A program made the translations under genes and the position numbers. Below are positions 21,716 to 36,100 of a stretch of 64,000 nt of DNA, piece after piece (positions within the stretch are counted from its first letter, which is position 1; each line of letters opens with the position of its first letter). The notes under the pieces were generated by a model. It was given only the letters and a program-made list of their open reading frames with translations, was not told the DNA's origin and did not search any database. This DNA comes from Scatophagus argus (Eukaryota > Chordata > Actinopteri > Scatophagidae): assembly GCF_020382885.2 (NCBI RefSeq), contig NC_058511.1, positions 6,727,501 to 6,791,500 of the forward strand, given 5' to 3'.

Positions 21716-22880
21716 GCACCGAGTGTAATCCTTTCAAAATAATATTGAACAGATATAAAGGACACAATGCAATGCGGTTGTTTCACTGGCCTTCAGAATA
21801 GTCTGATACTGAATAATTTAAGCATAAGATTGTTTTTAATTCCCTGTCGATTTTCTTAACCCAACAGTATTTTACGCATGCAATAATCTCGAGGGCGATT
21901 TATTATTGAGTGTCCTTGGATTTACTGTCATCTGTACTGCATGGAGTGTAATGACATAAAGGGCCATCAGGGGGCAGACCATAGTCATTAACTGGACATC
22001 AATGTCTGAGGGCACTAACATCTCTGATGTCAGTCCCAGACTTGTCTGAATCACACTGTTAAATTTAGACTTTTTGAACAGACACTTTTATTTGTTAATT
22101 CCTACAGCGTAGCATTGAATGTCATATCTCACCAAACTACAATCTTGTGCTTTCCATGTAATCTTTCCAAACTCTAAAATGCTTTAAAAAGGTTGAAAAC
22201 TCTGCTAAGCACGCTCTTTCTGGTTAAAATTAAGCCGATTACATCGATTTTGACAGTGAACCCACAATCTTAAAATAAGTTACTGTCTTAATTTAAGATT
22301 TAGTCACAACAATATAAAATCGTGTTTATAGATGCCGAACCCATCAGCGCTTGAAATCAGAGAGCCTGCGCACTTAATGGCTGGAATCTGGCGTCGGGTC
22401 GAGTCAAGTCAGAACAGCGCTAAGTTAGAACGAATAAAAATGACGTTTCCGCACTTGGCTTTCAAAATAAAAGATTTTTTCCAGCACATGAAGCGTTCGT
22501 TTAAAAATAATAAAAACATCAAATCCCAAAGTCGTACTTAATATTAACTGTAGGTTAAAAGCAAATACATTCTAGTGTCTTCAGAGTGAGCGTATGATTT
22601 CGTTTCATTTTTTTTTGTTTATTTACTGAAAAGAAACTAAAGTATAAACATGAGTGGCACAATAAATCATTTGTTTAGTATGCATATAAAAGTAACTTTT
22701 TAGATTGTGTTTAGATAATTTAAGGCAAAGCATCAAGGTTTTCAATTCCTATCTCAACATTTGTGTGGAAATATGCCCACCTACAACTAACTTTTATTGT
22801 GAGGGTAAAGAAGAGCCACTTCCGTTCTCATTCTTGATTTTTTTGCGTACGTTGACGCTGTGTGAATCGGGCTCTGGAGA
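21716..22880. other. Intergenic region between ints7 and lpgat1
   Basis: AT-rich sequence between the ints7 poly(A) signal and the GC-rich lpgat1 promoter. The genes are in tandem. The short open frames here (for example 22332-22541) show no family resemblance, no splice context and no recognisable domain. I see no RNA gene. Confidence 0.6.
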
Positions 22881-23425
22881 AGGATAGCGGGTCCTGCCAC
22901 CCTAGACACACAAAATAGCCGTCCTTCATATTAGCTGTGCATTTGTCGTTTATAGTTTGCACAACGTTTATCTCAGTCGCGGCGCTGAGGCCTCTCGTCC
23001 TTATTCGCTTATGGGAGCTCTTTAGCTAACATTAGCTAACTTGACGATGACGACGATGATGATGATGATGCATCGGTGGAATTATCCCGGTGTCTCTGAC
23101 TGAGATGGAGCCAGCGACGCTCAAGTGGACTTGCTTGCTAGCTAGCTAGCGAGCTAACGGTGCGCCCCTGGGGATTTACCGTGCCCGAGCAACCATAGAT
23201 AACGTTAGCTAAATGGGTACAACTGCGGTTTTATCACGCGGGGTTTGTTGTAACGTTTTTAGACATTTCCACTACTGTCCCTGGATTTGGTCGAGACTGG
23301 CCATGTTAACTAGCAAAAAATGCTAACCTAACCGTTTAGGTTAGCTACACGTGACACAATTTATCTCGCTCCAACAATTAGTTACATCTCTGGCCGTCCT
23401 TGGATGCTTCAGCGACATTAATCGG
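22881..23425 (+). other. lpgat1: Presumed lpgat1 promoter and non-coding first exon
   Basis: This stretch is clearly richer in G+C and CpG than its surroundings (CAGTCGCGGCGCTGAGG, GAGCGAGCTAACG-type sequence). It ends at a strong donor, TCGG followed by GTGAGT at 23426-23431. The next exon, starting after an AG acceptor at 24114-24115, carries the lpgat1 start codon 15 nt in. A spliced leader therefore begins somewhere in this region. The transcription start is not determinable. A (GAT)n run (23053-23070) and several upstream ATGs are present. Confidence 0.6.
23047..23326 (+). promoter_or_regulatory. lpgat1: Cluster of three upstream ORFs in the presumed lpgat1 leader
   Basis: Three short frames precede the donor at 23426. 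The first, 23047-23103 (18 codons plus stop), begins Met-Thr-Thr followed by five consecutive ATG codons from the GAT repeat. The second is 23105-23149 (14 codons plus stop). The third is 23213-23326 (37 codons plus stop). If the leader starts upstream of 23047, these could limit translation of the main frame. That the region is transcribed is inferred. Confidence 0.35.
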
Positions 23426-24130
23426 GTGAGTAACACGAGCTGCCAGACTTTTACTACATTACAGGGTCGGACTATATTCTGGATGAGGCACACGGTTATT
23501 GCGCTTTGCACCAGGCACCCAGGGTCCGTGTTAACGCTTAGAGTATTGTCTCATAAAATGCTGGACCGTGTACGCTTTTTAGCTATCGCTATTATTCGTG
23601 CCAGCGTGTTGGGCAATAATCTTATTGCCCTTGAGTTGTCATACCTGGCACATTTCTCAACATCTGTTCCCGTTATGCTAACCCTACCTACTGCTAGCTA
23701 GCGTGTCTTGAAGTGGTCAACCACGTCCCGTGCGACTGGTCCTTTTATGGTCCTGTCGTTGCATGTATTAACTGTTAAGGCTAGGCAGCTAACGTTAGCT
23801 AGGATGATGTCACGAATAACAACCACAGTTAAATCCTCTTGAGTAATATTCAGAAGACAGAATCCAGTACGCGTGTTGGTACATTTAAATTCCACGAAAG
23901 AGCCTCACCCTCAACCGGTTAGCGGCAGACACGCGCCTCTGTTTCCGGAGTGTATTGTATAACGTTGGGTGTCTTTGTGGATTTGTGTCCCGCTCGAAGC
24001 GCACCCGTTTCTTTACAGTAAGCATAATGTTGTGTACACACGTGACTCGTCCTTACTTTTATCAAGCAAGCCGAGCCGAGATACTAACTACTGCTGCTGT
24101 GTGTCTCTCTTACAGACGGTGTGTATCAGG

Positions 24131-27100
24131 ATGGCACAGCTCTTGGACGGGGCCGGCAAACTGGGCTGGGTTCTGCTCAAGTCTGTGCTCCGTTTTGTGT
24201 TTATGTTCCTCAACAACTGTGTAGCCATCCCATCCTACTGCTTATACCTGCTGCTACTGCAACCGCTGAGAATATGGGACAGCTCCGCTTTCTGGCACAT
24301 TGAAGGAGTCATGTTCAAATGGTTGCTGGCCATGGTGTCTTCATGGGGCTGGATTGCAGGTTATACAAGTAAGACAATTTGTGATGTACACACATCGCTA
24401 TTGATCCGTGTGCTGCCTTGAATGCAGAGATGCTTTGTGTTTGCATGCTGAACTCAGTAGTTTACAATTGGGTAAGGGTGCACAACATTGCTCCAAAACC
24501 AGTGAAGTTGCTTGGTAGCCACAGTTTATGCTTCGTGTATTTACTTTCAGGGCACAGAGATAAACCTCTGTATTAATGAAACATACACTGGACCTACACT
24601 CTGTTTAGAAAGCCCAGCGGGTCATTTAACTAAAGACTTACTGCTTTTCTGAAGGTATTCCCAAAATCCTCAAAGACTCTTCAAACTATCTGGATTAAAA
24701 GATTCTCTTTACTGCACAAGAAGTTAGGATGCTGTGTCTCTGCTTAATTTGAATTTTTAATAAACATGTAAACATAATGGTATTAGTTATATTGATATAT
24801 ACATATTTCTTTATTACTTCAGTTTATTTGCTTATATACAGGGATATTTATCTTTGTCATCTAAATGGTTAGAAGAGTCTTTGAGGACCTTTGGAAATGA
24901 TGATCTTCTGGACCTCTGGTGCTCACCTCTGTGTGACTTCAGTGAAATACAGGAGAGACACAAACTGGAGCTAGCTGTTCCCCAGCTGATGATTACTGAC
25001 TAGTGTATGGATGCCAACATATTTTTTTCTTCTCCTGAATTGGAAATAAGTCAGAAACAAGTTATTTAATTTGGGTATATCAGCTCTCAAATTGTGATTG
25101 TCACATTTCATGAACTAAGTGAGAAGATTGCGGGCAGATTAATAGTTAATTGTGGCCGTAATGGCTTGCTTTACCAAGTACAGTCAAGGTGGTGTAATTG
25201 TTTTTCATGATAATTGTGCATAGATAGTACAAGAAACACATTTAGCTGACACATGTGTTTGATGAGCAGCAGGATACCTTAAGTGTTTGTTGGTTCCACT
25301 CAACTGGCTGGTTGAGTATCTTGAAGTGATTCAGGCAGTCAGTGGTGTTTGGTTGCACAGAGCAAAATGCTTACAAATTGCTAAGTGGTGAACATGGGGA
25401 GCAACATGGAGTACTGATTAATAATGCAAAGCTTTCAGCCTATAGAACACCTGGTCTTGTGTTGAGCAATAAGTGTTACGCACTTTGATTGACAAGTGGA
25501 AGTGAGATACGTGTCGTGTGAACAACAGTGGCTAAGGTTTAAGTCAGATATAGTATACACTGTAATTTGATTTGAAGTATGGCACTTAAATTCATTTCAT
25601 ATGCTTAACAGGTAAAATGGTCAAGTCAAGTTTTTTTTTTCTCTCTGCTGCTTATTTGGTCACAAACCAGGTTTGCTCTAACATGACCTTAGTCTCAACA
25701 GTCGTATCAGAATTTATACTTTTTTGCAGCTGTGTGCCATGTTACATCACTTTATTGCAGCAGAACTCACATGATGTGTGTTAAAAAAAAAAAAAAACAC
25801 GATGGCTGAATGGAGCCATGTGATAATGTCAAGTAAAATGATTTTTAAACAAGCCACAGACTAAAATAAAAGAAGTGACCGTGGGTAATTTGTTATTTTG
25901 CAATTAATTACACTGTAACACAGTGACATGCCATGTACAGTCACTTTAATGTAATTGCTCTCCATTGTCTTTGTATACTTATACCCTATACAAGGGTTAA
26001 ATCTTTGATTCTGTTATTTGTTTGTGGGGGTCAGCTCAGAAGTATGACTTATGTAGACTGATGTCAGATATTGGCCACATCACAAAAAAGTACTGTGTGT
26101 GCAGTCTCACACAAAATGAAACTTAATTGGTACAGAACAATAAACACCGGCGACATGAGCATAGTCTCAGATAAAATACTTTTTGTGGAGAGGTCATGAT
26201 TCAGGTGCAGTAGTCAAAGGCCATATGTAAGCACTGGCATTGTGACCTGCCCTCAAGGATGGGTCGATCAACCCTGTTACCTTTGCTACACAAGGCACTT
26301 CTGTGTACCCGCCATTTCCCTGCACCGTGTAAATGGACTTTGAGTCTGGACAACACATAACAGTTTACAGGCTCCTGGATTTGTTCAAGGTCATAGCTTT
26401 GCTGTCATACTTAAAGTACATATTTCAACTACTGTTCGGAAGAAGCAGCTGTAAATTATGTTTAAGGTAAACTGTCTGTGAAGAAGGACGTTGGATCACC
26501 TCTGCTGGAGAAGCAGAACACTGGTGCTTTATAGATAATATAGAATCAGTACCAGATATAGACACGTACTGCTTATTTTTATCACTGGGACAATATCGAC
26601 AAAAAGACGCGATTATTTGTTAGAAAGTTTTCGAGACTGACTGCCCCTGTTTTACAAGAAATCTCAAGCTTCTCATTTAGGCCTAGTTTGAGTCATTAAG
26701 TTACAGTGAAGGTGAGAGTGTCAATGCTCTCTCGTTATTCCCAAGAGTGGAATAATAAGTGTTTCTTAACGTCTTTAAACTCTGCCTGCCCCCAAAAGCT
26801 CTGATGGCTGTTTTTTTACCTAGTTAGGTACACTGGGGTGTGTACAAGAAGCATTTTATGTTGCACCAAAGAGACACAATCAGACTCAAGTTCTTCAGGT
26901 CTTGGTATTCTTGGTCTTATATCGGAGCCAGGCTGCAGTACTCAATCAGACAAAAGATACTTGAAGCACTCATCAAACAGGTTGACTTGTGAGAAGCGTT
27001 TAATCATATACACATGGATTCGACAGAATGCTTATCAATGAAGGCTTCAAAAACGTTGACCATGGAGGTTTCAGGAAGCCTTCATTGCTCCGATAGCCGC

Positions 27101-30100
27101 CTTGTTGTTCTTTTAGAAATGTAATAATGACAGCTGCTTGAGTTCAATTCTTGGTGACATTGGATTGAAATGTGTTTCAATCAGCTTGACTGCTTCACCT
27201 AGCAGTTCATCATCAACCTTCTTCCAGTGTGTTTTATTTTATTATGCTTGCACATGATCATTGAGGCTACTTTTCAGGAGCAGAAATATGTTGCTGTAAC
27301 ATCAAGACCCACAGACCTACTCCACAATCTTCATGGTATTTAAATCAAGTTACCATCTCATGTTCTGCTAACACTAAATTTCCTGCATGGTTTTACTTCA
27401 ACGCTGTCCTCAAGGCTTTTTTTAGGTATGTATTTTGCTATATGTCTTTTCAGTTTGTGTCTGCAAAAGTACAACACAGATGGTGCAATAAATTACTGTA
27501 ACTACAATTCATTAGCCCCTTTGAGGGATTGATCTTGTTCGTTTGGATGTTTCAGAGAACTGACAGCTTATGCACCAACAATGAATCATCCTGAAATTTC
27601 TTTTTTTAAAAAAAAGATCATTTGTTGGACAGCCACAGAAAGCCTCTGACAGTTTGAACACTTCACTGGAGTCTTGTCAGGTATTTTTTGCATTACTGTG
27701 ACTTGTATTGTCATTTGACCTGACCCTCTTTTCCCTGTTGTTGACAAAAACAACTGTGTAAGGCCTGATCGGAGTGTCACACACAAACAGGTGCAGTAAA
27801 GCCAGCAGGATTAAATTTTCATTGCATGTTCCATGAGTGGGTGGTCTGTTGGACCTGTGAAGAGATCAAAGATGATGACTGTTAGAGTGCAGACATTGAT
27901 TGCATACTTGTTTCCCAGATCCCCATAAGCTTAAACTAAATACTTTTGTGATGTTTTCGAGACAGATGAATTGATAATGAAAATAGTCTATGATGATGCG
28001 TGAGAGGCCTGTTTGAGGTATTTAAATGCCACTGTGTAGATGCCACAAAGTAGTGTGGCGACAAATGATTTCTAGTATCAATTAATCTGATCACTAATCA
28101 CTAGTCTCAGAAATTTCAGAAAATAGTGGGAATAAAAGCCTGCTATAGTTTCTTGCAGTCCGGGACCTATTCAGCTTGTTCTCTTCAAGTAAATGTCCAC
28201 AGATATTCAGTTTACTGCCACAGCTTTCTTACATTTGACTAGCTGGACCCAGCGAATAAACCAATTCATCAAAAATAACCAAATTCCCTGTCGATCAGCT
28301 GATTGTTTCAGTTCTAATACCAAATATGATCAGGTTCCTCAAAACAGAAAGAAAAGTTTGTCACATTTCTGTTTTGTGCGCGTAGCTTCTATTTTAGGAT
28401 GGTGCTGTAAATAACAGGATGTTCTTGTGAATGTTTTGGTACAAGAATGATCACATTTCCCCAATTCGGACTGGAGTAAATTCAGTGTGTATCGTTTCAC
28501 TTTGAAGTGGCTCTTCATTTGTTAGAGTCTGTGTACAGCCACGGTGCACCCACACAAGTGTTATCAGTTGCTTGGCTGATTAGACTTATTCTCTGGGCTG
28601 TGTGGGTGTGTATAGATCATACTTGATTGACGTCTCCCTGACTGTCCTGAATTGCATCTTTGCTGCACCTGTTTTCCCAACACCATATACAGCTTTGTGA
28701 TTCTGCGCCACGTCGTGTGTCAGATTTTTGTCAAGTCTTCTGATCGTCTGCTGTTTGATTGGATCATTTCTGGTGTTTTAAACAATTTTTGTGTATGCTG
28801 ACCCGGTTTTTGTTATCGATGCAAAGGCAGAGTCCCAGAAATAACACAAGAAGAAGGTACAAATGTGTATCTTGTGATATAATCCGCTGTGGGGAAAAAA
28901 TGTCTCTAAAAGCATTCACACTGAGCTCTTTTTAAAGCTTTTCTTGGTGGTATGGAGACTTTTGCTGTCTTGCCAGAAGACTTTGGTAAAAGTTTAATGT
29001 GTATAGTCCATCAAAAGATACTGTAAGTTGAGATGCATGTACAGTTATGTCTTGTAGCGCATGTGAAGGAAGTGAGCCAGCATGGAATAATGACACTGCA
29101 GATTGAGGTCAGTTGAGAGGTCGATAGCTTGAATCGCAATTAGCATCACTTTTATTCCGAGGCTCTGAAACCTGTATGTATCAGTGGAGGCTGATTGTTC
29201 ACTCCCTGGAGGATTGATATAGATGAACTACACATTATGTGATAAGTCCATCTTTTAATGTTATTGTGTTGCGGTGTAATTGATACAACAAACGCTTAGA
29301 AGCAACAGATGGGCTCAAGTTAGCTTTTAGCATTTAATGAGACCAAGAAATTAAAGGCGATTCATGCGAACCATTCACTCCATTAAGGCAGTGTGGAGAC
29401 TACAGGGCTGGGCTTGATAAATGGATGCTCTTTAGCGCGTTAGGTCTTGCACTGAATATAACCTGTTTCTACATTGTTGGATCATGGCTGTGATAATTGT
29501 TTTACATATTGGATAAAACATTTTGAAAATGCTGTACGTCGTGTCTTGTTGAGACACTTTAATTCTATTTCATGACTCATGCTTTAAGATGTGGTTTACA
29601 CATTTCTCATATTTAAATGACATCGACGTCTGTATTCATCTGCTCCAAAAGTGTTGTTGACATTAGTGCTCCTAGCCTACACTCACTCTGCCATCAGTGC
29701 ATACATGTGTGTGAGACTGGGTGACTGCGGCATGTATTGTAGAGCACTTTGAGTGGTCAGTAGACTAGGAAAGTGCTGTATAAATGCTGTACATTCATCA
29801 CACACTTTCCACACCAGCACCATAGCTCTAAGGGTAGCAGTACTGCTTGGTCGATCCCTTTGCTCCAAATTGCAATATCTTAACTATTGGATCAATGGCC
29901 ACACACTCTGTAGGTTTTAATTGACCCCAGAAGATGAATCCTGCTGATTTTGATGATTAAAGAAAGGCTTGCTCAAATTTGTTTTTTGTTTTTTTTATAA
30001 AAATTGTGACCAAGGTATGAGCTGCGCAGACCTTATTACATTTGACTATATAAACTCTTTGGCAATTCTGCTCTGCAATTTCACTTTGTTTATCAATGTG

Positions 30101-33100
30101 TACATCAGTAATAAAATATTTGCAGTCAGCTAATACCGGCCCAGCTCTACTCATGATTAGTGCAGTCTGTGTCCTTTGCTACGTTTTTTAAACATGTAGG
30201 TCCCTTGTAACTGAAGATCAGGGTTAGAGTGGCTGCCAGTTTCTAGAAAAGTGAGTAAACATGGCGGAATATGTTCAAAATATAAAAGCAGAAAGTCTTG
30301 CCTGCGTTAATTTAGCGGTGTTAATGTTCGCTCATCATCCAGTTGACCCAGTAACCAGAAATCTTTAACTATTGATGAAAATGTTCCCCTTTCTACTGTG
30401 GTTTGCCACACAGGTCTTTTTTTTAAAGACTTTCCTCTTTAGCCATTCTCCTATGTGAACAGTCACATTTTAAGAGGGAGATGGTATAATGCCTTGGCAC
30501 ATCTAACTCCTTCTCTAGAGAGAGAGAGAAAGTAGTATAGATGAGCAGCAAGGTCAGCTGTATGCCGTTTAGCTGACCACAGATAGCGGATTAGACGGTG
30601 TGCCTGCAGCATGGCTGTCATCCTGCTGCGCTAACTGTGTCATCTCTCAAAGACAATTTCCCTAATGTATTCTTTCTGACAGATGACCCATCTCTGTGAT
30701 ATCATTTACGCTCGTCTCTAGCAACAATGGGGACTTCAGCAAGCATGAAGGCATGCTCCTTATGAAATGACATTGCCTTTAGGGTACCTACACCCTACAC
30801 TACCCTGTCAGGTGTCACAGATGTGTCATTTCCTACAAGTATGCTCTCGATTCCTGTGCTCTTGAGGGTTGATCATATTCTCCGGAGGGCTGGAGGTGAA
30901 ACAAAGTCCTAAATTGAACATGCCAACAACTTGTCCCCGTCTGTCCAATTTTTAAAAAACCACTTTCTCTAACCTCAGAGAGCGAACTTGTGAGCTTATG
31001 TTTTGATGGAAGATTCAAAAGCACCCTGCACTGCCTGGCTGCAGCTTAGGCAATGTTAAAAAATGCATTATGGAATGAAGATGGAATGAACAAATTACCA
31101 TGCTGTCATCCTATAGTCAGTGCATGCGCCAAACAGCAGTTAATGAGCTTGAATGTCGATTTAAGTGGCTTTCTTATCCGTGACTGAAAAATAATATAAT
31201 AAACTCTAATAAACATCAGTGAGCCTTGTGCATTGAATACTTGCAATTATTGTTAATGTTTGCAACCATGCAGTGTTTTCTCCCATATCTGCTAATGAAC
31301 TGCTGAATGAAAGAGAATGAAAGAGTTGTGCATTAGCATTACAAGACTAAATCTAGTTTTGAACATGCTGAAGAGCTAGCAGCAGGTAAAGTGAGTTCAA
31401 TTTCAAAGTGAAATGTGGCCAGCTTGCAGCCTTTGTCTTTGAAAACTATCCTGTCAGGGAAGTGACTCGGCCTTTTACTGTGAGTCTTATTGAAATGGTT
31501 AATCTGACAGGTTGGTTCAAATGCTTTCCTCCGGGGTTTATGAAAGCAGATCTTTCACTTTTCAGTAGAGTCTGTGCTTGCATATAATTGCACAGTTTTA
31601 ACATTAAAGGCCTGCTGTATTTGGATACCTGCCCACATGAGATATAGTTGACGCAATGATCAGAATGTTGAGGCATGTGTTGCTCGGGAGGTAGACCCTT
31701 CAATTAGGAGGGTCTCCTCCTAATTGGAAGGTCTGTGGTTTGATCCTCTGCTCCAGCTGCATTTCGAAGTGTTCTTGGGCACTGAATCCCAGAGTGGTCC
31801 CAGTTGTTCTACTGGTGTGTGTGTGTGTGTGTGTGTGAGTGTGAGTGAATGACTGTGCATAGAAATATTTTGAGACATTTAAAAGCACTTTATTGCTCCT
31901 GATCCTCAGTTTGGCGTCTTGTATGTAAAGATAGGTCAGTTAATCCATTCGACCAATTAACAGCCCGTGAAAGGATACTTTACAAATTATCGGTATTGGC
32001 GGAAACCGGGTCCGATAGTGGCTGATAGCCGTGCAGCCTCCACTCGTCAACTTCCCAATTGAGGTTACGGACTTTGAGGGAAAATAGTAGCTCAATAATT
32101 AGAAATTGCTCCCTCGTCATTTTACAGCTTTATTTAGGCAGTTATTATTTTTGACTTTGATGGTCACATATCTGCTACAGTTAAAGATTGTTCATTTCCG
32201 ATTTGTATCAGATGTGTTGTTTAATTTGATTCCTCAGCATCCCAGTTACAGAGCCTTTGTCACTTAATTTTGTACTTGACTGCTACAGTTGCAATGAACG
32301 TACCACGTTCAGCCTTGCTCAGAACTATTACCATATTGTACACTGGACTACTTCTGAGCTGATTTCCTACAGCTGTCTTTGTGTACTCAGTTTGTGCTTG
32401 CGTGATGATGTCCTTCATTAAATGAGAGTGTATGACCTGGGTAAATTGACACTTTTTGTGTACAAAGACAGAACAGTAGCAGGAGCGATAAAATGAGATT
32501 TTACAGTGAAAGTGGAAGTTTCCCCTCTTACTCAAACATTAGCGGCAAGCCATGTTGGTCTTTTCAGGCTGCTGTCAGTGGAGACACTGGTATATCATCT
32601 TTTTTCCATTGTATAACTTGCTTGTTGCTTGCATTGTGTATATCAGGAAAGTCATCATTAAAATAAGAAAAAGAACTTTAAGGGTGTTTGAACTTTAAAA
32701 TCTGTTTGACTACTTCAAAAATATGGGCGGTCTTGGCTTCTTCTGTGGTCCTTTAACATTTTGTCATGCACCAAATATGTCAATCCTGTGCCTTGTAGAT
32801 GTTTGTTACTGCATGAATGCCAAGTTCTCTCCCAATAAAATGTTAAACTTGGTATATAACAACATTTCCGGTTAATCCTTATCTGCCAGCATTGCTAGTG
32901 TCGACTCCCACACAGAGAGGAAGTGCTTGCTCATTCGACATCCAAAGGCTTGTACACACACACCCTTTCCTCTGTTTCATTACGCAACAACTGCCTTACA
33001 CAGAACTTATGGAGATGGTTGGACCCAACTTGAAATATGGGGATTCCCAATAAAAAGATCCATAAACAGTCCAGCTAAATTTTTGCACCACCTCGCTTCC

Positions 33101-36100
33101 CGTTAATATTCAGAGCTGCTGAAGTGCATTTAAATTCCAAAGAAAACTCATATGTTCTCCGCTTGGGCTGTTGTTGTCGTCATCCCCTCATCTCACAGCC
33201 GTGTTTCCTCCTTTTGTTGCAGCTGCTGTGTGTTTCCTATCAACAGTCAAATACAGATGAATGGTCCATAATGTAACCTGTATGCTCTGAGGCCTGACAG
33301 TGTAAATCAGGGAAGAAAGAGCAGAGGATTGATGGACATCCATTTCATTAGGTTCTGAGACACTGGTTAGTTCAGTAACTTTACCAGCCAGAGAAAATAT
33401 TAAGTCAGTTAAACACTATCATGTTTTCATTGTTTTTTCAAGAGCTTTACTTAAGGTGAGCTCTACAACTGTCAGCTAACTGCTCATCGGTTAATTCTAA
33501 TTTTGGTAGCTCTAGGCCCCTGTACTTGAACTTGCTAGCTTATCCCTGCACCTTGTGACGCAGCATTTATCAGCATTTATTTATTTTTACTGCAGCTCAC
33601 CATTTCAGTTGCTTTGTCACTCGGCAGGTTTCAACGAGCAGGGCCTCTTTCTCACACATTTGTATCCATGATCTTACAACAAAGTACAGGCTGTAACAGA
33701 CCGTGTTATATTGTGCTTTTACTGTTTTATCCAAGTAATTCTTATCATTTAGCTGCAGGTACTCTACCTTTAGTGCCACCCAGCATTTGACTAATATACT
33801 CTGTTTGTCCTGCCTGCAGGTATGAGAACTTTTTTCCCAGGATAATGAAGTCATGACCCACGCCACTCTGCCTCTGATTGACTAGTTGGTCTGGTTTAGA
33901 CATGAGGAGTGAGATTGGTTGGAGTTAGGGTGAGAATATCAGGCATCAAGCAGAGTCGAGCAAGTCAATTTCACCATCCTGGGGAAAAAACAATCTCCTA
34001 AGGTGAGATTCTGGTTAGCTAAGGCACTCCTGTGTTCACTTGTGACCTGGGTAACACAAAGCAGTAACTACTCAAAATAATTGGAATTGAGATTTTATCA
34101 ACCTTGGCAAGCCTATGACCTTATGTATGGTATGACTTAATGTGTACTCATTAGGTAGAGAACATTTATTTACACATGACTGTGCCAGTACCTCTTGATT
34201 TTAAATGAGATACTCGACCGATCAGAAGATCACAGAACCTTTGATATCTCTTTTCTTATGATTTGCTCTGTGTGGCTGCATCACCAGTTAAAGGTGTCGT
34301 TTCAATGATTGCAAGCCAACCCTGTTTTTTGCTGTGTTGAGAATACAAAATCATAAGCTTTAATTGATGTGAATGAGTGTCTAATCATTGATTTGGTGTC
34401 TGCATCGCTTATTCAGCTTAATTCTTTAAATCCAAGTTATTTGGCTCTAATATTTGAATGAAGCTGGCTGTAAAGTCACAAAAATAGGAAATGAGTCATG
34501 TCTTGACAACATTTTTGTTAAATAATGATCAAAATTGTTTTGTGGGTAGATGAGACCTTGATGTATCTGTGTACAGTGTCTGATGTGCGTGTCCTTGGTC
34601 CAAAGAACTACACCTTTTATTTTGCTGTGTATTATTTTTATCACTTTGACAGTGAACAAAGCCATGGTGGTGTTCTAAGCCATACATTGTTGCCTTGTAT
34701 GGTGTCAGTGGAGAGGGAAGTATTATTTATGGACACTCAAATGAGCCTAATATCCTGTTGTAACAGGATGTGGACGTTAACCTACTGCTTATCCAAACGA
34801 AAAATGTTATTTCAGGCAGAGAGCTCCCATACCAACAAGTCTGCTGACTTATGTTGACACGAAGCCTTATGATTAGGTCTTCAAACTGAGGATATTCAGG
34901 CAGTTATCTTTGTCAAGTACCTGCTGTGTTCTCCTCTAAAAATAAATTCTTGCTAAAAAAAAGAATTAGACGCACAAGTGCAGTGTCTGGTACTAAGTAG
35001 AAATGATTGTGCTTGTATTTTATATCCTTAAAGATTGTTTAGGACATTTAGGCAGTGTTGGTAAAATGTTATTGTGTGACAATAATGAAAGTTGATATTA
35101 CTTGCCAGCACTTCATAAAATACCCATAAATATATTACATCAACTTTATAGTAACTTAACACAGCATGAAAACAGAAGCTTTGTGTCAGAGAAAGCCTAT
35201 GGGGACCTTTTCAATCAAATCATTTGCGCAGCCTCTTAAACCATTATGTCTTGTTCATTTTGCCTCGCAGTAACGGAGTGGGGCGACGACGTACGGCCCA
35301 TCTCTGAAGAGGAAGCCATGGTCATTGTCAACCACCAATCCACAGGAGATGTGTGCACCCTCATGATGTGCTTGCAAGACAAGGGCACGGTAAGAAGAGG
35401 GAGAAATATGACTGTCACTGCAAATAAGAGTTCCTATAGAATTGCACACGCTGCTCTAAAAATGTTTGTTGAAACTAGTTTGCAAAAGGTTTGCCAGTCT
35501 TTTAATTCTCACTTTGTTTTGCCAATCCATAGTTGCACAAAACATTGATGAGACCAAGGTTCAGATCAACATGATCTGATTTTCTAATTAAATGTTAATC
35601 GTGATTAGTGCAAGAAGAGGAGAGAGCTGCAAGATAAGATGATAATTCTGTCTAGTCAAAACAGTTGACGCAGACGGTGGCACAAAGCAATGCTGTGGTT
35701 TGCTGCATTCAAATTACAAAATGTCAGTTGCGAGCACTCCACAGAGCCAGGAACAGGTGTGAAAAGTTTTGATCAGCTCCTGCTTTGCATTCTTTCGCAC
35801 TGATCATTTTCACGGCGAGGAAGCCTAACATGTCGGAATGTCAGTGCACGCACCCCTTCACCTGTTCCAATATGAAATTTGTTCATTTCCACAGATAACA
35901 ACGTATCATGTGGACCTTCAAAGTCCACGTATTAGATAAGCATATATTGTGCAATAGAATACCTTATAGTGCAGGTTGCTAAGGGCTCAGCTGCTTTTTT
36001 TTAATTCCTACGGTTGACATGTGGCCACTACATTTTACGTACTTTACTTAACACAAGTTAACCAGACTTACAGGTTCGTCTCATACAGAAATAATGTCTG

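Larger units (their letters stand above)
24369..35270 (+). other. lpgat1: lpgat1 intron after coding exon 1 (10.9 kb)
   Basis: Donor GTAAGA at 24369 and acceptor CAG ending at 35270. The content is mostly AT-rich unique-looking sequence with no supported gene. Two SINE-like copies (about 29680-29812 and 31680-31945), one diverged repeat (29855-29965) and a TG run (31816-31837) are listed separately. No conserved exon or RNA gene was recognised. Confidence 0.8.

Noticed and set aside
23969..24421. 150-residue open frame extending the lpgat1 start exon upstream and downstream
   Set aside because: The upstream part crosses an AG acceptor with a pyrimidine tract (24114-24115), and the downstream part runs past the GTAAGA donor. 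Only 24131-24368 aligns with the LPGAT1 family.
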